Source of the DNA: JBFXDI01 sp050181295
GTDB taxonomy: Bacteria > Pseudomonadota > Alphaproteobacteria > Rhizobiales > Aestuariivirgaceae
NCBI GenBank assembly: GCA_050181295.1
Contig: JBFXDI010000044.1
Location: 1-28,455, forward strand
Direction of reading: 5' to 3'
Length of the DNA: 28,455 bases
Shown piece after piece: positions 6,387-15,082 of this stretch (within the stretch, counting starts at the first letter, position 1; every line of letters begins with the position of its first letter). The notes under the pieces were generated by a model that did no database searches, was not told the DNA's origin, and saw nothing but the letters and a program-made list of their open reading frames with translations. The translations under genes were made by a program, and so were the position numbers.

Positions 6387-8714
6387 ATGGCGAGCGGCGG
6401 GCGCACGTATGCGGGCGGCGGACAGTGGGGGCTGGCTAAACGCCAGAACCCTCGCCTTTTTGCGCTTGGCGCGACGCTTCTCCTGGCCATGGCGATCCTC
6501 TTGGTGGGGGGGCTCAGTTCGTCCGTTTCGGCCAGATCCGACCTGCCGGTTCCCTCCAACAAGAACAAGAAGGCGGACAAGATCAATCCGGACCTCAAGA
6601 CGCCGCCCAAGGGGACACGGGTGAACGTCGTCGCCAACCGGATCACCTACAATTCACGCACCAAGATCGCGGTCGCGACCGGCAGCATCTACATGACGTA
6701 CGGGAGGTACGTCCTGGTCGCCACGAAGGTCACCTACGACCAGAAGAACGACCGGATGACGGCCGAGGGCGAGGTGCGGCTCACGGAGCCCGGCGGCAAC
6801 ATCCTCGAGGCCGAGTTCGCCCAACTGGAAAACAAGTTCCGCGACGGCTTCGCCCGGCACCTGCGGCTGCTTCTCACCAATGACGCCACCATCACGGCGG
6901 ACTATGCGCGCCGCAGGGACGGATATCTGACCGTCTACCAGAACGTCACGTATACGCGCTGCAAGACTTGCGAGATCTCGCCCGGCGTCCCGCTGTGGCA
7001 GATCCGGTCGGCGGAAGTCACGCACGACGAACGCAAGCACCGCATCTACCATCGCGACGCGACACTGGAGTTTCTCGGGCTGCCGGTGGCCTACACGCCC
7101 TATTTCCGGCACGCCGACCCAACGCTCAAGCGCGACTCAGGCCTCCTGTCGCCGAATTTCATGCACTCCAACAAGACGGGATTCGGGGTCGAAATCCCCT
7201 ATTTCTGGAACATCTCGCCCAACATGGACGTGACCTTCCGGCCGCTCGTCACCACGCGGCAGGGCCCCATGGCGCGCGGCGTCTTCCGGCACCGGGTCGG
7301 AAGCGGCGAGTACTCGATCGATCTGGCAGGCATCTATCAGCTCGATGACAATCTCGACCCGCCGGACGACCGGCACTTCCGCGGCTTCGCGCGCACGCAG
7401 GGCGATTTCCGCATCAACGACCGCTGGACGTGGGGCTGGGACATCACCCAGGCAAGCGACCGCACGTTCGCCCGGCGCTACAGGATCGACAGCCGCGACC
7501 ACATCGAGAACGTCATCCATCTGACGGGGCTGAGCGGCCGCAACTACTTCTCGGCCCAGGCGCTGCAATTCCGCGGCCTGCTCTCGACCGACGACAACGA
7601 CACCTACCCGTTCGTAGCCCCGTATATCCGCCACAGCTACTACTTCGATCAGCCGGTGCTGGGCGGCGAACTCGGTTTCGACACCAACGTCTACAGCCTC
7701 TATCGCGACGATCCGATAGCGCTCTATCCGGACGTCAATCAGGGCGAGACCCAGACCCGCGGCGTCTTCACCGCCCACTGGCAGCGCCAGTTCATCGGCG
7801 GCATGGGCACCGTCGTCACGCCCTTCGCGCGGCTGAGGAACGACGTCTACATCACCCACAAGCTGCCCGACCCCGGCAACGGCTTCCGCAACGACGAGGT
7901 GATCGGCCGGGTGCTTCCGACGGCCGGCGTCGACATGCGCTGGCCGTTCGTGCGCTCCGATGCGCTGGGCCAGCACGTGATGACGCCGGTGGCGCAGGTC
8001 ATCTCGGCCAGCAACGAGTATGACGAGAACCGGATCGGGAACGAGGACGCGATCAACCTCAATTACGACACGACCAGCCTTTTCCTGACGGACCGCTTCA
8101 CGGGCCTCGACCGTTTCGAGGGCGGCACGCGCGCCAATGTCGGCATGCTGTACAGCCTGCTCCTGCCGGAGGGTGGGTTCCTGCGCGCCAGCGCCGGCCA
8201 GTCCTATCATGTGGCCGGAGACAACAGCTTCACGAGATTCTCAGGGCTCGAAGGCACCTACTCCGATCTCGTGGCAGGCGTCGCGCTCGCTCCCATCGAC
8301 GGCCTTGAGTTCACCTACCAGGTGCGCGCGAACGAGACGAATTTCGACATCCGGAGCCAGGAAGCCGGGCTTACGGTCACCGCCGGGCGGCTCACCGCGT
8401 CGGCCAGCTATGTGGATGTCGATGCCGAGCCTGCTTATGGCCGCAACCGGCGGGAGGAGCAGGTCTGGTCGACCGCCGACTTCAGCCTCGGCGGAGGGCT
8501 GAGCATCTTCGGCGGCGCACGCTACGATCTCGTCGACGACAAGCTCGTCCGGGCGCTCGCCGGCGTCGGCTATGAGTGCGACTGCTTCACCGCCAAGGTT
8601 TTCTACAAGTTCGACAACACATCGGACAACGAGTTCGACGGCAGCAGCCACTCCATCTTCCTGTCGGTCGACTTCCACACGCTCGGCGGGGCCACGGTCG
8701 GCACCGGGCTTTGA
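6387..8714 (+). CDS. lptD: LPS-assembly protein LptD
   Basis: A 775-residue outer-membrane beta-barrel protein that, with lipoprotein LptE, inserts lipopolysaccharide into the outer leaflet. A hydrophobic signal segment (about residues 23-48) precedes an OstA/LptA-like jellyroll (about 75-190: VVANRITYNSRTKIAVATGS, VTYDQKNDRMTAEGEV). The large barrel domain follows, with repeated aromatic beta strands. Cysteines occur as CKTC (192, 195) and CDC (731, 733), fitting the long-range disulfides known to be needed for maturation in E. coli LptD. Start at ATG 6387 with GAAGG five bases upstream. It leads the lptD-surA-pdxA-rsmA series. LptF and LptG are not beside it. SurA, the next gene, is a chaperone for barrel proteins including LptD. 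Confidence 0.95.
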   Translation: MASGGRTYAGGGQWGLAKRQNPRLFALGATLLLAMAILLVGGLSSSVSARSDLPVPSNKNKKADKINPDLKTPPKGTRVNVVANRITYNSRTKIAVATGSIYMTYGRYVLVATKVTYDQKNDRMTAEGEVRLTEPGGNILEAEFAQLENKFRDGFARHLRLLLTNDATITADYARRRDGYLTVYQNVTYTRCKTCEISPGVPLWQIRSAEVTHDERKHRIYHRDATLEFLGLPVAYTPYFRHADPTLKRDSGLLSPNFMHSNKTGFGVEIPYFWNISPNMDVTFRPLVTTRQGPMARGVFRHRVGSGEYSIDLAGIYQLDDNLDPPDDRHFRGFARTQGDFRINDRWTWGWDITQASDRTFARRYRIDSRDHIENVIHLTGLSGRNYFSAQALQFRGLLSTDDNDTYPFVAPYIRHSYYFDQPVLGGELGFDTNVYSLYRDDPIALYPDVNQGETQTRGVFTAHWQRQFIGGMGTVVTPFARLRNDVYITHKLPDPGNGFRNDEVIGRVLPTAGVDMRWPFVRSDALGQHVMTPVAQVISASNEYDENRIGNEDAINLNYDTTSLFLTDRFTGLDRFEGGTRANVGMLYSLLLPEGGFLRASAGQSYHVAGDNSFTRFSGLEGTYSDLVAGVALAPIDGLEFTYQVRANETNFDIRSQEAGLTVTAGRLTASASYVDVDAEPAYGRNRREEQVWSTADFSLGGGLSIFGGARYDLVDDKLVRALAGVGYECDCFTAKVFYKFDNTSDNEFDGSSHSIFLSVDFHTLGGATVGTGL

Positions 8715-8742
8715 GGCGGCGTACCACAGAGACGCCATGGTA

Positions 8743-8761
8743 GGCGGGTAGACTTCCCGCC
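8743..8761 (+). terminator. Stem-loop after lptD (possible attenuator)
   Basis: GGCGGG at 8743-8748 pairs with CCCGCC at 8756-8761 around a seven-base loop, 28 bases after the lptD stop. No T-run follows, so it is not a classical intrinsic terminator. It could reduce read-through into surA, which has its own promoter just downstream, or protect the lptD mRNA end. Confidence 0.35.
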
Positions 8762-8781
8762 CTGTGCCGCGGCCCATTACC

Positions 8782-8809
8782 TTGAGATTTCGGAATCGGC
8801 CCATATAAT
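8782..8809 (+). promoter_or_regulatory. Sigma-70-type promoter of surA
   Basis: TTGAGA at 8782-8787, a 16-base spacer, and a perfect TATAAT at 8804-8809. The -10 box overlaps the more upstream of two candidate surA ATGs (8808). Transcription should begin around 8815-8817, which rules out that ATG for this transcript and leaves the ATG at 8820 with a leader of only a few bases. This is a hexamer match, not mapped data. Confidence 0.6.
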
Positions 8810-8819
8810 GGTCAACATT

Positions 8820-9803
8820 ATGAAAAAGCTCGCAAAGTTCTCCGCAGCGGTGTTTCTCGCCATCGGGCTCGCGTCAGGCGCCGGGATCGTCACGGCGCAG
8901 GCCGCCTCCAATTCCGATGGTCAGCGCGTGGTGGTCACCGTCAACGACCAGCCCATTACCAATTACGACGTCTCGCAGAGGATGCGCCTGAACGAGGCGC
9001 TGAACATGGCGCGCGGCAGCGACGAGCAGAAGCGCAAGGATGCTCTCCAGGACCTGATCGATGACGTCATCAAGCGCTCGGAGGCCAAGAAGAACCAGGT
9101 CGAGCCCTCCGACAAGCAGGTCGACGAGGCCGTGGAGCGGCTCGCCAAGAACATGAATTCCACCACCGATAGCCTGGCCAAGACGTTGCAGGGCAAGGGC
9201 ATCAGCCTCTCGACGCTCAAGAATCACATCAAGGCGTCGATCTCGTTCAACTGGATCATGACGCGAAAGCTCAACCTCAAGGTCGAGGTGGACAAGGCGG
9301 AAGTCGACAGGCGCTATGCCTCGATCATGGACGACCCGCGGCTGAAGCCGGTCGAAGTCTACGAGCTCATCGAGGTCGAGCTCCCTGTCGAGAGCTCGGC
9401 TGGCGCCATGATGGATCAGCTCATGTATGCCCGCGCCATCGAGGCGCAGCAGATCATCCAGAAATACAAGGGCTGCGGCTCGCTGCGGCAGGCCACGAGC
9501 GGGGTCTTCAACGTGAAGATCGGCCAGCCGGTGCAGGCGGAGGGTTCACGCCTGCCCGCCCAGATGAAGGGGGCGTTGAACAAGGCCGGCACCAAGAGCC
9601 TGCTCGGACCCATGCGCGGCAAGGGCGGCGTGCAGCTCATTGCTTTCTGCGGCCGGAAATCGGTCTCGCCGCCGAAGCCCAGCCGTGAAGTCGTCGAGGA
9701 GCTGGTGAAGAACGAGAAGTACCGCCTGCAGTCGGAACGCGTCATGCGAGACCTCAGGCGGTCCGCTTTCATCGACCACAAGAGCGCCTCGGTCGCCCAG
9801 TAG
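8820..9803 (+). CDS. surA: SurA-type periplasmic chaperone / peptidyl-prolyl isomerase
   Basis: A 327-residue secreted protein. MKKLAKF followed by a hydrophobic run and a TAQA site at about residues 25-28 is a typical signal peptide. The SurA N-terminal chaperone domain follows (VVVTVNDQPITNYDVSQRMRL through the helical IDDVIKRSEAKK region, about 34-150). A divergent parvulin-like segment (about 170-275) comes next, then a C-terminal helix (VVEELVKNEKYRLQSERVMRDLRR) that normally packs back on the N-domain. It escorts unfolded outer-membrane proteins, including LptD, across the periplasm. The ATG at 8820 is chosen over 8808 because the MKK start fits a signal peptide and the TATAAT box covers 8808. 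No Shine-Dalgarno is visible before either, consistent with a leaderless or near-leaderless message. Confidence 0.88.
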   Translation: MKKLAKFSAAVFLAIGLASGAGIVTAQAASNSDGQRVVVTVNDQPITNYDVSQRMRLNEALNMARGSDEQKRKDALQDLIDDVIKRSEAKKNQVEPSDKQVDEAVERLAKNMNSTTDSLAKTLQGKGISLSTLKNHIKASISFNWIMTRKLNLKVEVDKAEVDRRYASIMDDPRLKPVEVYELIEVELPVESSAGAMMDQLMYARAIEAQQIIQKYKGCGSLRQATSGVFNVKIGQPVQAEGSRLPAQMKGALNKAGTKSLLGPMRGKGGVQLIAFCGRKSVSPPKPSREVVEELVKNEKYRLQSERVMRDLRRSAFIDHKSASVAQ

Positions 9804-9845
9804 CAGCGCCCGACAGCAAGCAACCCAGTCCGGACATCCCTCGCC

Positions 9846-10871
9846 ATGGCGCGCCCGCTCCCTCCCCTGGCGGTCACCATGGGCGAACCGGCGGGCATCG
9901 GCCCCGACATCATCCTGGCGGCATGGAGGATGCTCAAGGGAAAGCCGCGCAGCGCTTTTCTTGTCATCGGCGACGATAGGCTGTTCAGATCCCGCGCGCA
10001 GGGCCTGGGGTTAGACGTCGCCATACGACGGATCGCTGAGCCATCCGAGGCCACGCCGATATTTGCCGATGCGTTGCCCCTCCTGGAGGAGCCGCTGCCG
10101 CACCTGCCTCAAGCAGGAAAGCCCGACTCGGGAACGGCCGGCGCCGTCATCGCCTGCATCGAGAAGGCTGTAACGCTCGCGCTCGATGGCCGCATCGCAG
10201 GGATCGTGACCGGACCCATCCAGAAGGAAACGCTGTACGCCGCCGGCTTTTCGCATCAGGGCCACACGGATTTCCTCGCGCATCTCGCCGAACGGGCCGG
10301 CCACGGGGCGGAGCCGGTAATGATGCTGTCCTCGGGCACATTCAGGACCGTGCCCGTAACCGTGCATATTCCGCTGAAAAATGTTCCTGCCGCGCTCACC
10401 ACGGAGCTTATCGTGCGGCAGGCGCGGGTCTGCGTCGCCGATCTCGCCCCGCTGCTCCGCCGACGGCCCCGCCTCGTCGTCACCGGCCTCAATCCGCATG
10501 CGGGAGAAGGCGCGACCATCGGCACGGAGGACCGCGACATCATCGTGCCGGCGGTGAAGCGCCTGAAGGATGACGGCATCGACGTCGTGGGACCCGTCGC
10601 GGCCGATTCGACCTTCCATGCGCAGGCGCGCGCCGGCTTCGATCTGGCGCTCTGCATGTATCACGACCAGGCGCTCATCCCGGTGAAGACGCTGGGCTTC
10701 CACAACGGCATCAACACCACGCTCGGCCTCCCCTTCGTGCGGACTTCGCCCGACCATGGCACGGCGCTCAGCCTCGCGGGGAGCGGCAAGGCCGACCCCC
10801 GAAGTCTGATCGCGGCTATCGACATGGCGCGGCGGCTGGCCGCCTCCGGCCGATGGCCGAAGCCCAGATGA
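9846..10871 (+). CDS. pdxA: 4-hydroxythreonine-4-phosphate dehydrogenase
   Basis: A 341-residue enzyme of the DXP-dependent pyridoxal 5'-phosphate pathway. It oxidises 4-phosphohydroxy-L-threonine with NAD(P) before ring closure by PdxJ. Clear family signatures are AVTMGEPAGIGPDI at the start, the TGPIQKE segment, GHTDFLA with a metal-binding histidine, GLNPHAGEG with a second histidine, and YHDQALIPVKTLGF with the third. Length is usual for the family. It begins 42 bases after surA with no strong ribosome site, and its stop overlaps the rsmA start as ATGA, so the two are translationally coupled. The surA-pdxA-rsmA order is widespread in Proteobacteria. Confidence 0.96.
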   Translation: MARPLPPLAVTMGEPAGIGPDIILAAWRMLKGKPRSAFLVIGDDRLFRSRAQGLGLDVAIRRIAEPSEATPIFADALPLLEEPLPHLPQAGKPDSGTAGAVIACIEKAVTLALDGRIAGIVTGPIQKETLYAAGFSHQGHTDFLAHLAERAGHGAEPVMMLSSGTFRTVPVTVHIPLKNVPAALTTELIVRQARVCVADLAPLLRRRPRLVVTGLNPHAGEGATIGTEDRDIIVPAVKRLKDDGIDVVGPVAADSTFHAQARAGFDLALCMYHDQALIPVKTLGFHNGINTTLGLPFVRTSPDHGTALSLAGSGKADPRSLIAAIDMARRLAASGRWPKPR

Positions 10872-11704
10872 GCGGAGAGCCAAGCCTGCCGCCTTTGCGG
10901 GAGGTGATCGCCGCCCTGGGGCTTTCAGCCCGGAAAAGCCTCGGACAGAACTTTCTCCTGGACCTCAATCTCACGCGCCGGATCGCCCGCGCGGCGGGGC
11001 CGCTCGAGGGGCATACCATCATCGAGGTGGGACCTGGCCCCGGCGGCCTGACCCGCGCGCTTCTCATGGAAGGAGCCCAACGGGTCGTCGCGGTCGAGCG
11101 CGACCAGCGGATGCTGCCGGCGCTCGAGGCGATTGCCGAAGCCTGGCCCGGCAAGCTCACGATCGTTGCGGGCGACGCGCTGGAAACGGATTGGCCGTCG
11201 CTCGGCAAGCCGCCGTTCAAGGTGGTCGCCAACCTCCCCTACAACATCGCCACCCCCCTCCTCGTCGGCTGGCTGAAGGCAAGCCCATGGCCGCCGTGGT
11301 GGACATCGCTGACGATCATGTTCCAGAAGGAGGTGGCGCTCCGCATCGTCGCGGCGCCGGGCACGGCCGACTACGGGCGCCTTTCGGTGCTTGCGCAGTG
11401 GCGCTCCTCTCCCCTCCGGCTGTTCGACGTCGACCCTCGCGCCTTCGTGCCTGCGCCGCAGGTGACGTCGAGCATCGTGCACATCACGCCGGCCATCCCG
11501 CGCGCAGAGTGCGGCGTGGCTCAGATCGAGCGTATCACCGCGGCTGCCTTCGGCCAGCGCCGCAAGATGCTGCGCGCAAACCTCAAGGCGCTGGCGCCCG
11601 ATGCGGAGGCAAGGCTTGCAGCGGCCGGGATCGACCCGACGCGCCGCGCCGAAAGCCTTTCCATCGAGGAATTCGGGCTGCTGGCCACCCTATTCTCCAA
11701 TTGA
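10868..11704 (+). CDS. rsmA: 16S rRNA adenine dimethyltransferase
   Basis: A 278-residue SAM-dependent enzyme (KsgA) that dimethylates two adjacent adenines near the 3' end of 16S rRNA during small-subunit maturation. Seen: the SLGQNFLLD entry motif, the SAM site IIEVGPGPGGLTRALL, the acidic VVAVERD strand, the catalytic NLPYNIATPLL motif, and the C-terminal helical domain ending QRRKMLRANLK. Two ATGs are in frame. The one at 10868 gives an ATGA overlap with pdxA and the usual MS...LPPLREVI start, so it is preferred over 10853. It is the last core gene of this operon; the next gene begins 64 bases on with its own ribosome site. Confidence 0.95.
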   Translation: MSGEPSLPPLREVIAALGLSARKSLGQNFLLDLNLTRRIARAAGPLEGHTIIEVGPGPGGLTRALLMEGAQRVVAVERDQRMLPALEAIAEAWPGKLTIVAGDALETDWPSLGKPPFKVVANLPYNIATPLLVGWLKASPWPPWWTSLTIMFQKEVALRIVAAPGTADYGRLSVLAQWRSSPLRLFDVDPRAFVPAPQVTSSIVHITPAIPRAECGVAQIERITAAAFGQRRKMLRANLKALAPDAEARLAAAGIDPTRRAESLSIEEFGLLATLFSN

Positions 11705-11768
11705 GCCTGCCCTCCGGCAGTGCAATTCTTCAGCCGGAAAGACCCGTGTCCACGCATCAGGAGACGCC

Positions 11769-12812
11769 ATGCACTGCCAGGCCATGACCGGCTATGGAAC
11801 CCCGCTCGAGGTGACGGAGCGGGAGACGCCACGACCCTCGGGAACCGAGGTCCTGCTGCGCGTCGGCCATTGCGGCGTCTGCCACAGCGATCTGCATCTC
11901 ATGGACGGGTACTTCGACCTCGGCGAAGGCAGGAAGCTCGACATCCGATCCGGTCGGGCGCTCCCCATGGTCCTCGGACACGAGATCGCGGGCCATGTCG
12001 AAGCGGCAGGCCCGGAAGCCGGGGACCTCGACCCGTCCAGGCGCTATGCGGTCTACCCCTGGATCGGCTGCGGCACTTGCCCCCGCTGCCTCAGGGGCGA
12101 CGAGCATCTCTGCGCCACCTCCCGCCATCTCGGCATCAATGTCGACGGCGGCTATGCGAGCCACGTGCTGGTGCCGCACCCGCGATACCTCATTGACGTG
12201 GACGGCATCGCGCCGGAGATCGCCGGCAGCCTCATGTGCTCCGGCATCACGGCCTACAGCGCCATCCGCAAGGCTCTGCCCTATCTCGCCGGAGGGCCGC
12301 TCATGATCATGGGACTTGGCGGGGTCGGCATGATGGGGCTGCAGATCGCGCGGGCGCTCACAGCCTCACCGCTCGTCGCCTGCGACATCGACCCGAGGAA
12401 GCGCGAGGCGGCCGCTGCCGCCAGCGCCGAGACGGTCGACCCCAACGCAGAAGGCGCCCGCAAGGCGCTTCTCAAGGCGAGAGGTCCCATGGATGCCGCC
12501 ATCGATTTCGTGGGGGCCGAAAGCACGTTGGAGTTCGCGCAGGGCTCGGTCGGCAAGGCAGGCGCGGTCGTGGTGGCCGGCCTGTTTGGCGGCCGCTTCA
12601 GCCTTCCGATACCGATGTTTCCTCTACGGCAGCTCGCCGTGCTGGGCAGCTTTGTCGGATCTCTCGAAGAGGCGCGCGATCTTGTCACGCTTGCAAGAGA
12701 TGGCAGGATCGCGCCAATACCGGTCGAAATGCGGTCGCTTTCGGAAGCCAACGCCACGCTCGATGACCTGCGTGGCGGCAGGATCGTGGGGCGCGTGACG
12801 CTGACACCTTGA
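11769..12812 (+). CDS. Zinc-dependent alcohol dehydrogenase (MDR family)
   Basis: A 347-residue medium-chain dehydrogenase. The catalytic zinc site is GVCHSD (C38), GHE (H71, E72) and a cysteine in LMCSGI (C157). The structural zinc is held by C101, C104, C107 and C115 (WIGCGTCPRCLRGDEHLC). The NAD(P) fold shows GLGGVGMMG at about 182-190 followed by ACDID, where the acidic end favours NAD. The GHCGVCHSDLHLMDGYFDLG run resembles the group related to 6-hydroxycyclohex-1-ene-1-carbonyl-CoA and aryl-alcohol dehydrogenases, but the substrate cannot be named. Start at ATG 11769 with AGGAG five bases upstream. The open frame extends back into rsmA but without family similarity. It is followed by an aminotransferase on the same strand, which may act on the carbonyl product. 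Confidence 0.88.
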   Translation: MHCQAMTGYGTPLEVTERETPRPSGTEVLLRVGHCGVCHSDLHLMDGYFDLGEGRKLDIRSGRALPMVLGHEIAGHVEAAGPEAGDLDPSRRYAVYPWIGCGTCPRCLRGDEHLCATSRHLGINVDGGYASHVLVPHPRYLIDVDGIAPEIAGSLMCSGITAYSAIRKALPYLAGGPLMIMGLGGVGMMGLQIARALTASPLVACDIDPRKREAAAAASAETVDPNAEGARKALLKARGPMDAAIDFVGAESTLEFAQGSVGKAGAVVVAGLFGGRFSLPIPMFPLRQLAVLGSFVGSLEEARDLVTLARDGRIAPIPVEMRSLSEANATLDDLRGGRIVGRVTLTP

Positions 12813-12922
12813 CGGCGCCCTTTCCGCGACGGATTCAAGAGCGGCGAAACGTCCTCGAATTTCAGGTCCTGGACCGGGGCGGCGCCCCAGCAGGTCGCCA
12901 CCACAGGTTCACAGGGAGGCGC

Positions 12923-14311
12923 ATGACGTTCGATCTCGGAAGGCTGCTGGCAGACAGGGGCCGCGAGAAATATGCCCTGCACGAGAAGTATCTGAACGTG
13001 CAACTCGTCCGCGTGCTGCGGACGATCGGCTACGATGTCGATTTCGTGTCCGCGGAAGGCCCCTATCTGACGGACGCGGCCGGACGGCGCTATCTCGATC
13101 TCCTCAGCGGCTTCGGCGTCTTCGCGGTCGGGCGCAACCATCCCGCGGTGGCGGATGCGCTGAGGCAGGTCATCGAGGCGCGGCTGCCGGGCCTCGTGCA
13201 GATGGACGTGTCGGCGCTCGCGGGCGTGCTCGCGGAGCGCCTGCTGGCGCTGACCGGCATGGACCGCGCCTTCTTCTGCTCCTCCGGCGCGGAGGCCGTC
13301 GAGGGCGCCATAAAATTCGCGCGCACGGCCACAGGGCGGGGAAAGCTTGTCTTCTGCGATCATGCCTATCACGGCCTCACGCTCGGTGCGCTGTCCGTCA
13401 ACGGATCGGAGGTTTTCCGGAAAGGCTTCCAGCCGCTCCTGCCAGGGTGCGTGGAAATTCCCTTCAACGACCTTCAGGCGCTGGAGCGGACGCTCGCGGC
13501 GCGCGACGTGGCCGCCTTCATCGTCGAGCCGATCCAGGGCAAGGGCGTCTACATGCCCGAGGACGGCTATCTCGCGGAGGCCGCCAAGCTCTGCCGCAAA
13601 TACGGCACGCTCTTCATCGCCGACGAAATCCAGACAGGCCTTGGACGCACCGGCCGGTTCCTCGCGTGCGAGCACTGGAACGTGGAGCCGGACATCGTGC
13701 TCCTTTCCAAGGCGCTCTCGGGCGGCTTCGCGCCGGTGGGCGCGATCCTCATGAAGCAGTGGATCCATGCAAAAATGTTCGACCGCATGGACCGGGCGCT
13801 CGTCCACGGCTCGACCTTCGCCAAGAACGACCTCGCCATGGCGGCCGGGCTCTCGACCTTGGGCGTCATCGAGGACGAGAAGCTGATCTCGCGCGCCGCC
13901 CGCATGGGCGAAACGATCATGGCCGACCTTTCGGCCCTGCGCGAGCGTTTCGAGCTCGTGAAGGACGTGCGCGGCAAGGGGCTGATGATCGGCATCGAGT
14001 TCGGCAAGCCGAAAAGCCTGCTGCTCAAGGGCGCCTGGAGCATGATAGAGGCGGCGAGCGAGGGCCTTTTCAGCCAGATGGTGCTCCTGCCGCTGTTCAA
14101 GGACCATCGCATCCTGACGCAGGTCTCCGGGCCCGGCGTCAACATCATCAAGCTCCTGCCGTCGCTCACCATCACGGAGGACGACCGGAGCTGGATCCGC
14201 AGGGGCTTCGAGCACGCCATCGCCGACTGCCATCGCGTGCCGGGCGCGGCCTGGGATCTCGGCCGCACGCTCGCCACCCACTCCATGCGGGCGCGGGCCA
14301 AGGCTTCGTAG
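12923..14311 (+). CDS. Class III PLP aminotransferase
   Basis: A 462-residue fold-type I, class III (ornithine/4-aminobutyrate-like) aminotransferase. Seen: FGVFAVGRNHP (64-73), the phosphate-binding SSGAEA (120-125), the ring-stacking HAYHG region (147-151), ADEIQTGLGRTG with the pyridine-nitrogen aspartate D234, and LSKALSGGF with the PLP lysine K263. GGGAGG stands three bases before ATG 12923; the open frame begins 38 codons earlier but that part looks non-coding. The N-terminal LHEKYLNVQLVRVLRTIGYD is reminiscent of a branch that includes the hopanoid aminotransferase HpnO, but no hopanoid gene is nearby, so this is only a suggestion. Alternatives are a diamine or omega-amino-acid aminotransferase. 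It is probably co-transcribed with the dehydrogenase 110 bases upstream. Confidence 0.85.
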   Translation: MTFDLGRLLADRGREKYALHEKYLNVQLVRVLRTIGYDVDFVSAEGPYLTDAAGRRYLDLLSGFGVFAVGRNHPAVADALRQVIEARLPGLVQMDVSALAGVLAERLLALTGMDRAFFCSSGAEAVEGAIKFARTATGRGKLVFCDHAYHGLTLGALSVNGSEVFRKGFQPLLPGCVEIPFNDLQALERTLAARDVAAFIVEPIQGKGVYMPEDGYLAEAAKLCRKYGTLFIADEIQTGLGRTGRFLACEHWNVEPDIVLLSKALSGGFAPVGAILMKQWIHAKMFDRMDRALVHGSTFAKNDLAMAAGLSTLGVIEDEKLISRAARMGETIMADLSALRERFELVKDVRGKGLMIGIEFGKPKSLLLKGAWSMIEAASEGLFSQMVLLPLFKDHRILTQVSGPGVNIIKLLPSLTITEDDRSWIRRGFEHAIADCHRVPGAAWDLGRTLATHSMRARAKAS

Positions 14312-14339
14312 ACAATCGGCGGCCGCCAATCTCCGCTCA

Positions 14340-14397
14340 TTCCCGCGCAAGCGGGAATCCAGCGGAGACTTCCATGGGTCCCCGCCTTCCCGGGGAC
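14340..14397. repeat. REP-like paired-hairpin intergenic repeat
   Basis: Two adjacent palindromes between the convergent aminotransferase and gmk. The first has TTCCCGC and GCGGGAA arms (14340-14346, 14351-14357) around a GCAA tetraloop. The second has GTCCCCG and CGGGGAC arms (14378-14384, 14391-14397) around six bases. This pairing is typical of dispersed REP/BIME-type repeats in proteobacteria. It may also act as a bidirectional transcription block here, although no T-runs are present. Confidence 0.65.
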
Positions 14398-14431
14398 GAG
14401 CGGGAGAATAACCAGATCGGCCTGAGCCGCT

Positions 14432-15074
<643 letters not shown>

Positions 15075-15082
<8 letters not shown>

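Noticed and set aside
8808..8810. ATG at 8808 as the surA start
   Set aside because: It lies within the TATAAT box, has no ribosome site, and adds four residues before an ideal MKK signal-peptide start.
12281..14350. A very long open frame on the minus strand opposite the dehydrogenase and aminotransferase
   Set aside because: It is antisense to two genes with complete family motifs, has no ribosome site or recognisable domain, and reflects the high-GC codon bias that keeps the opposite frame open.
14340..14397. Rho-independent terminators for the convergent genes
   Set aside because: The hairpins lack following T-runs, and their sequence fits a dispersed repeat better.
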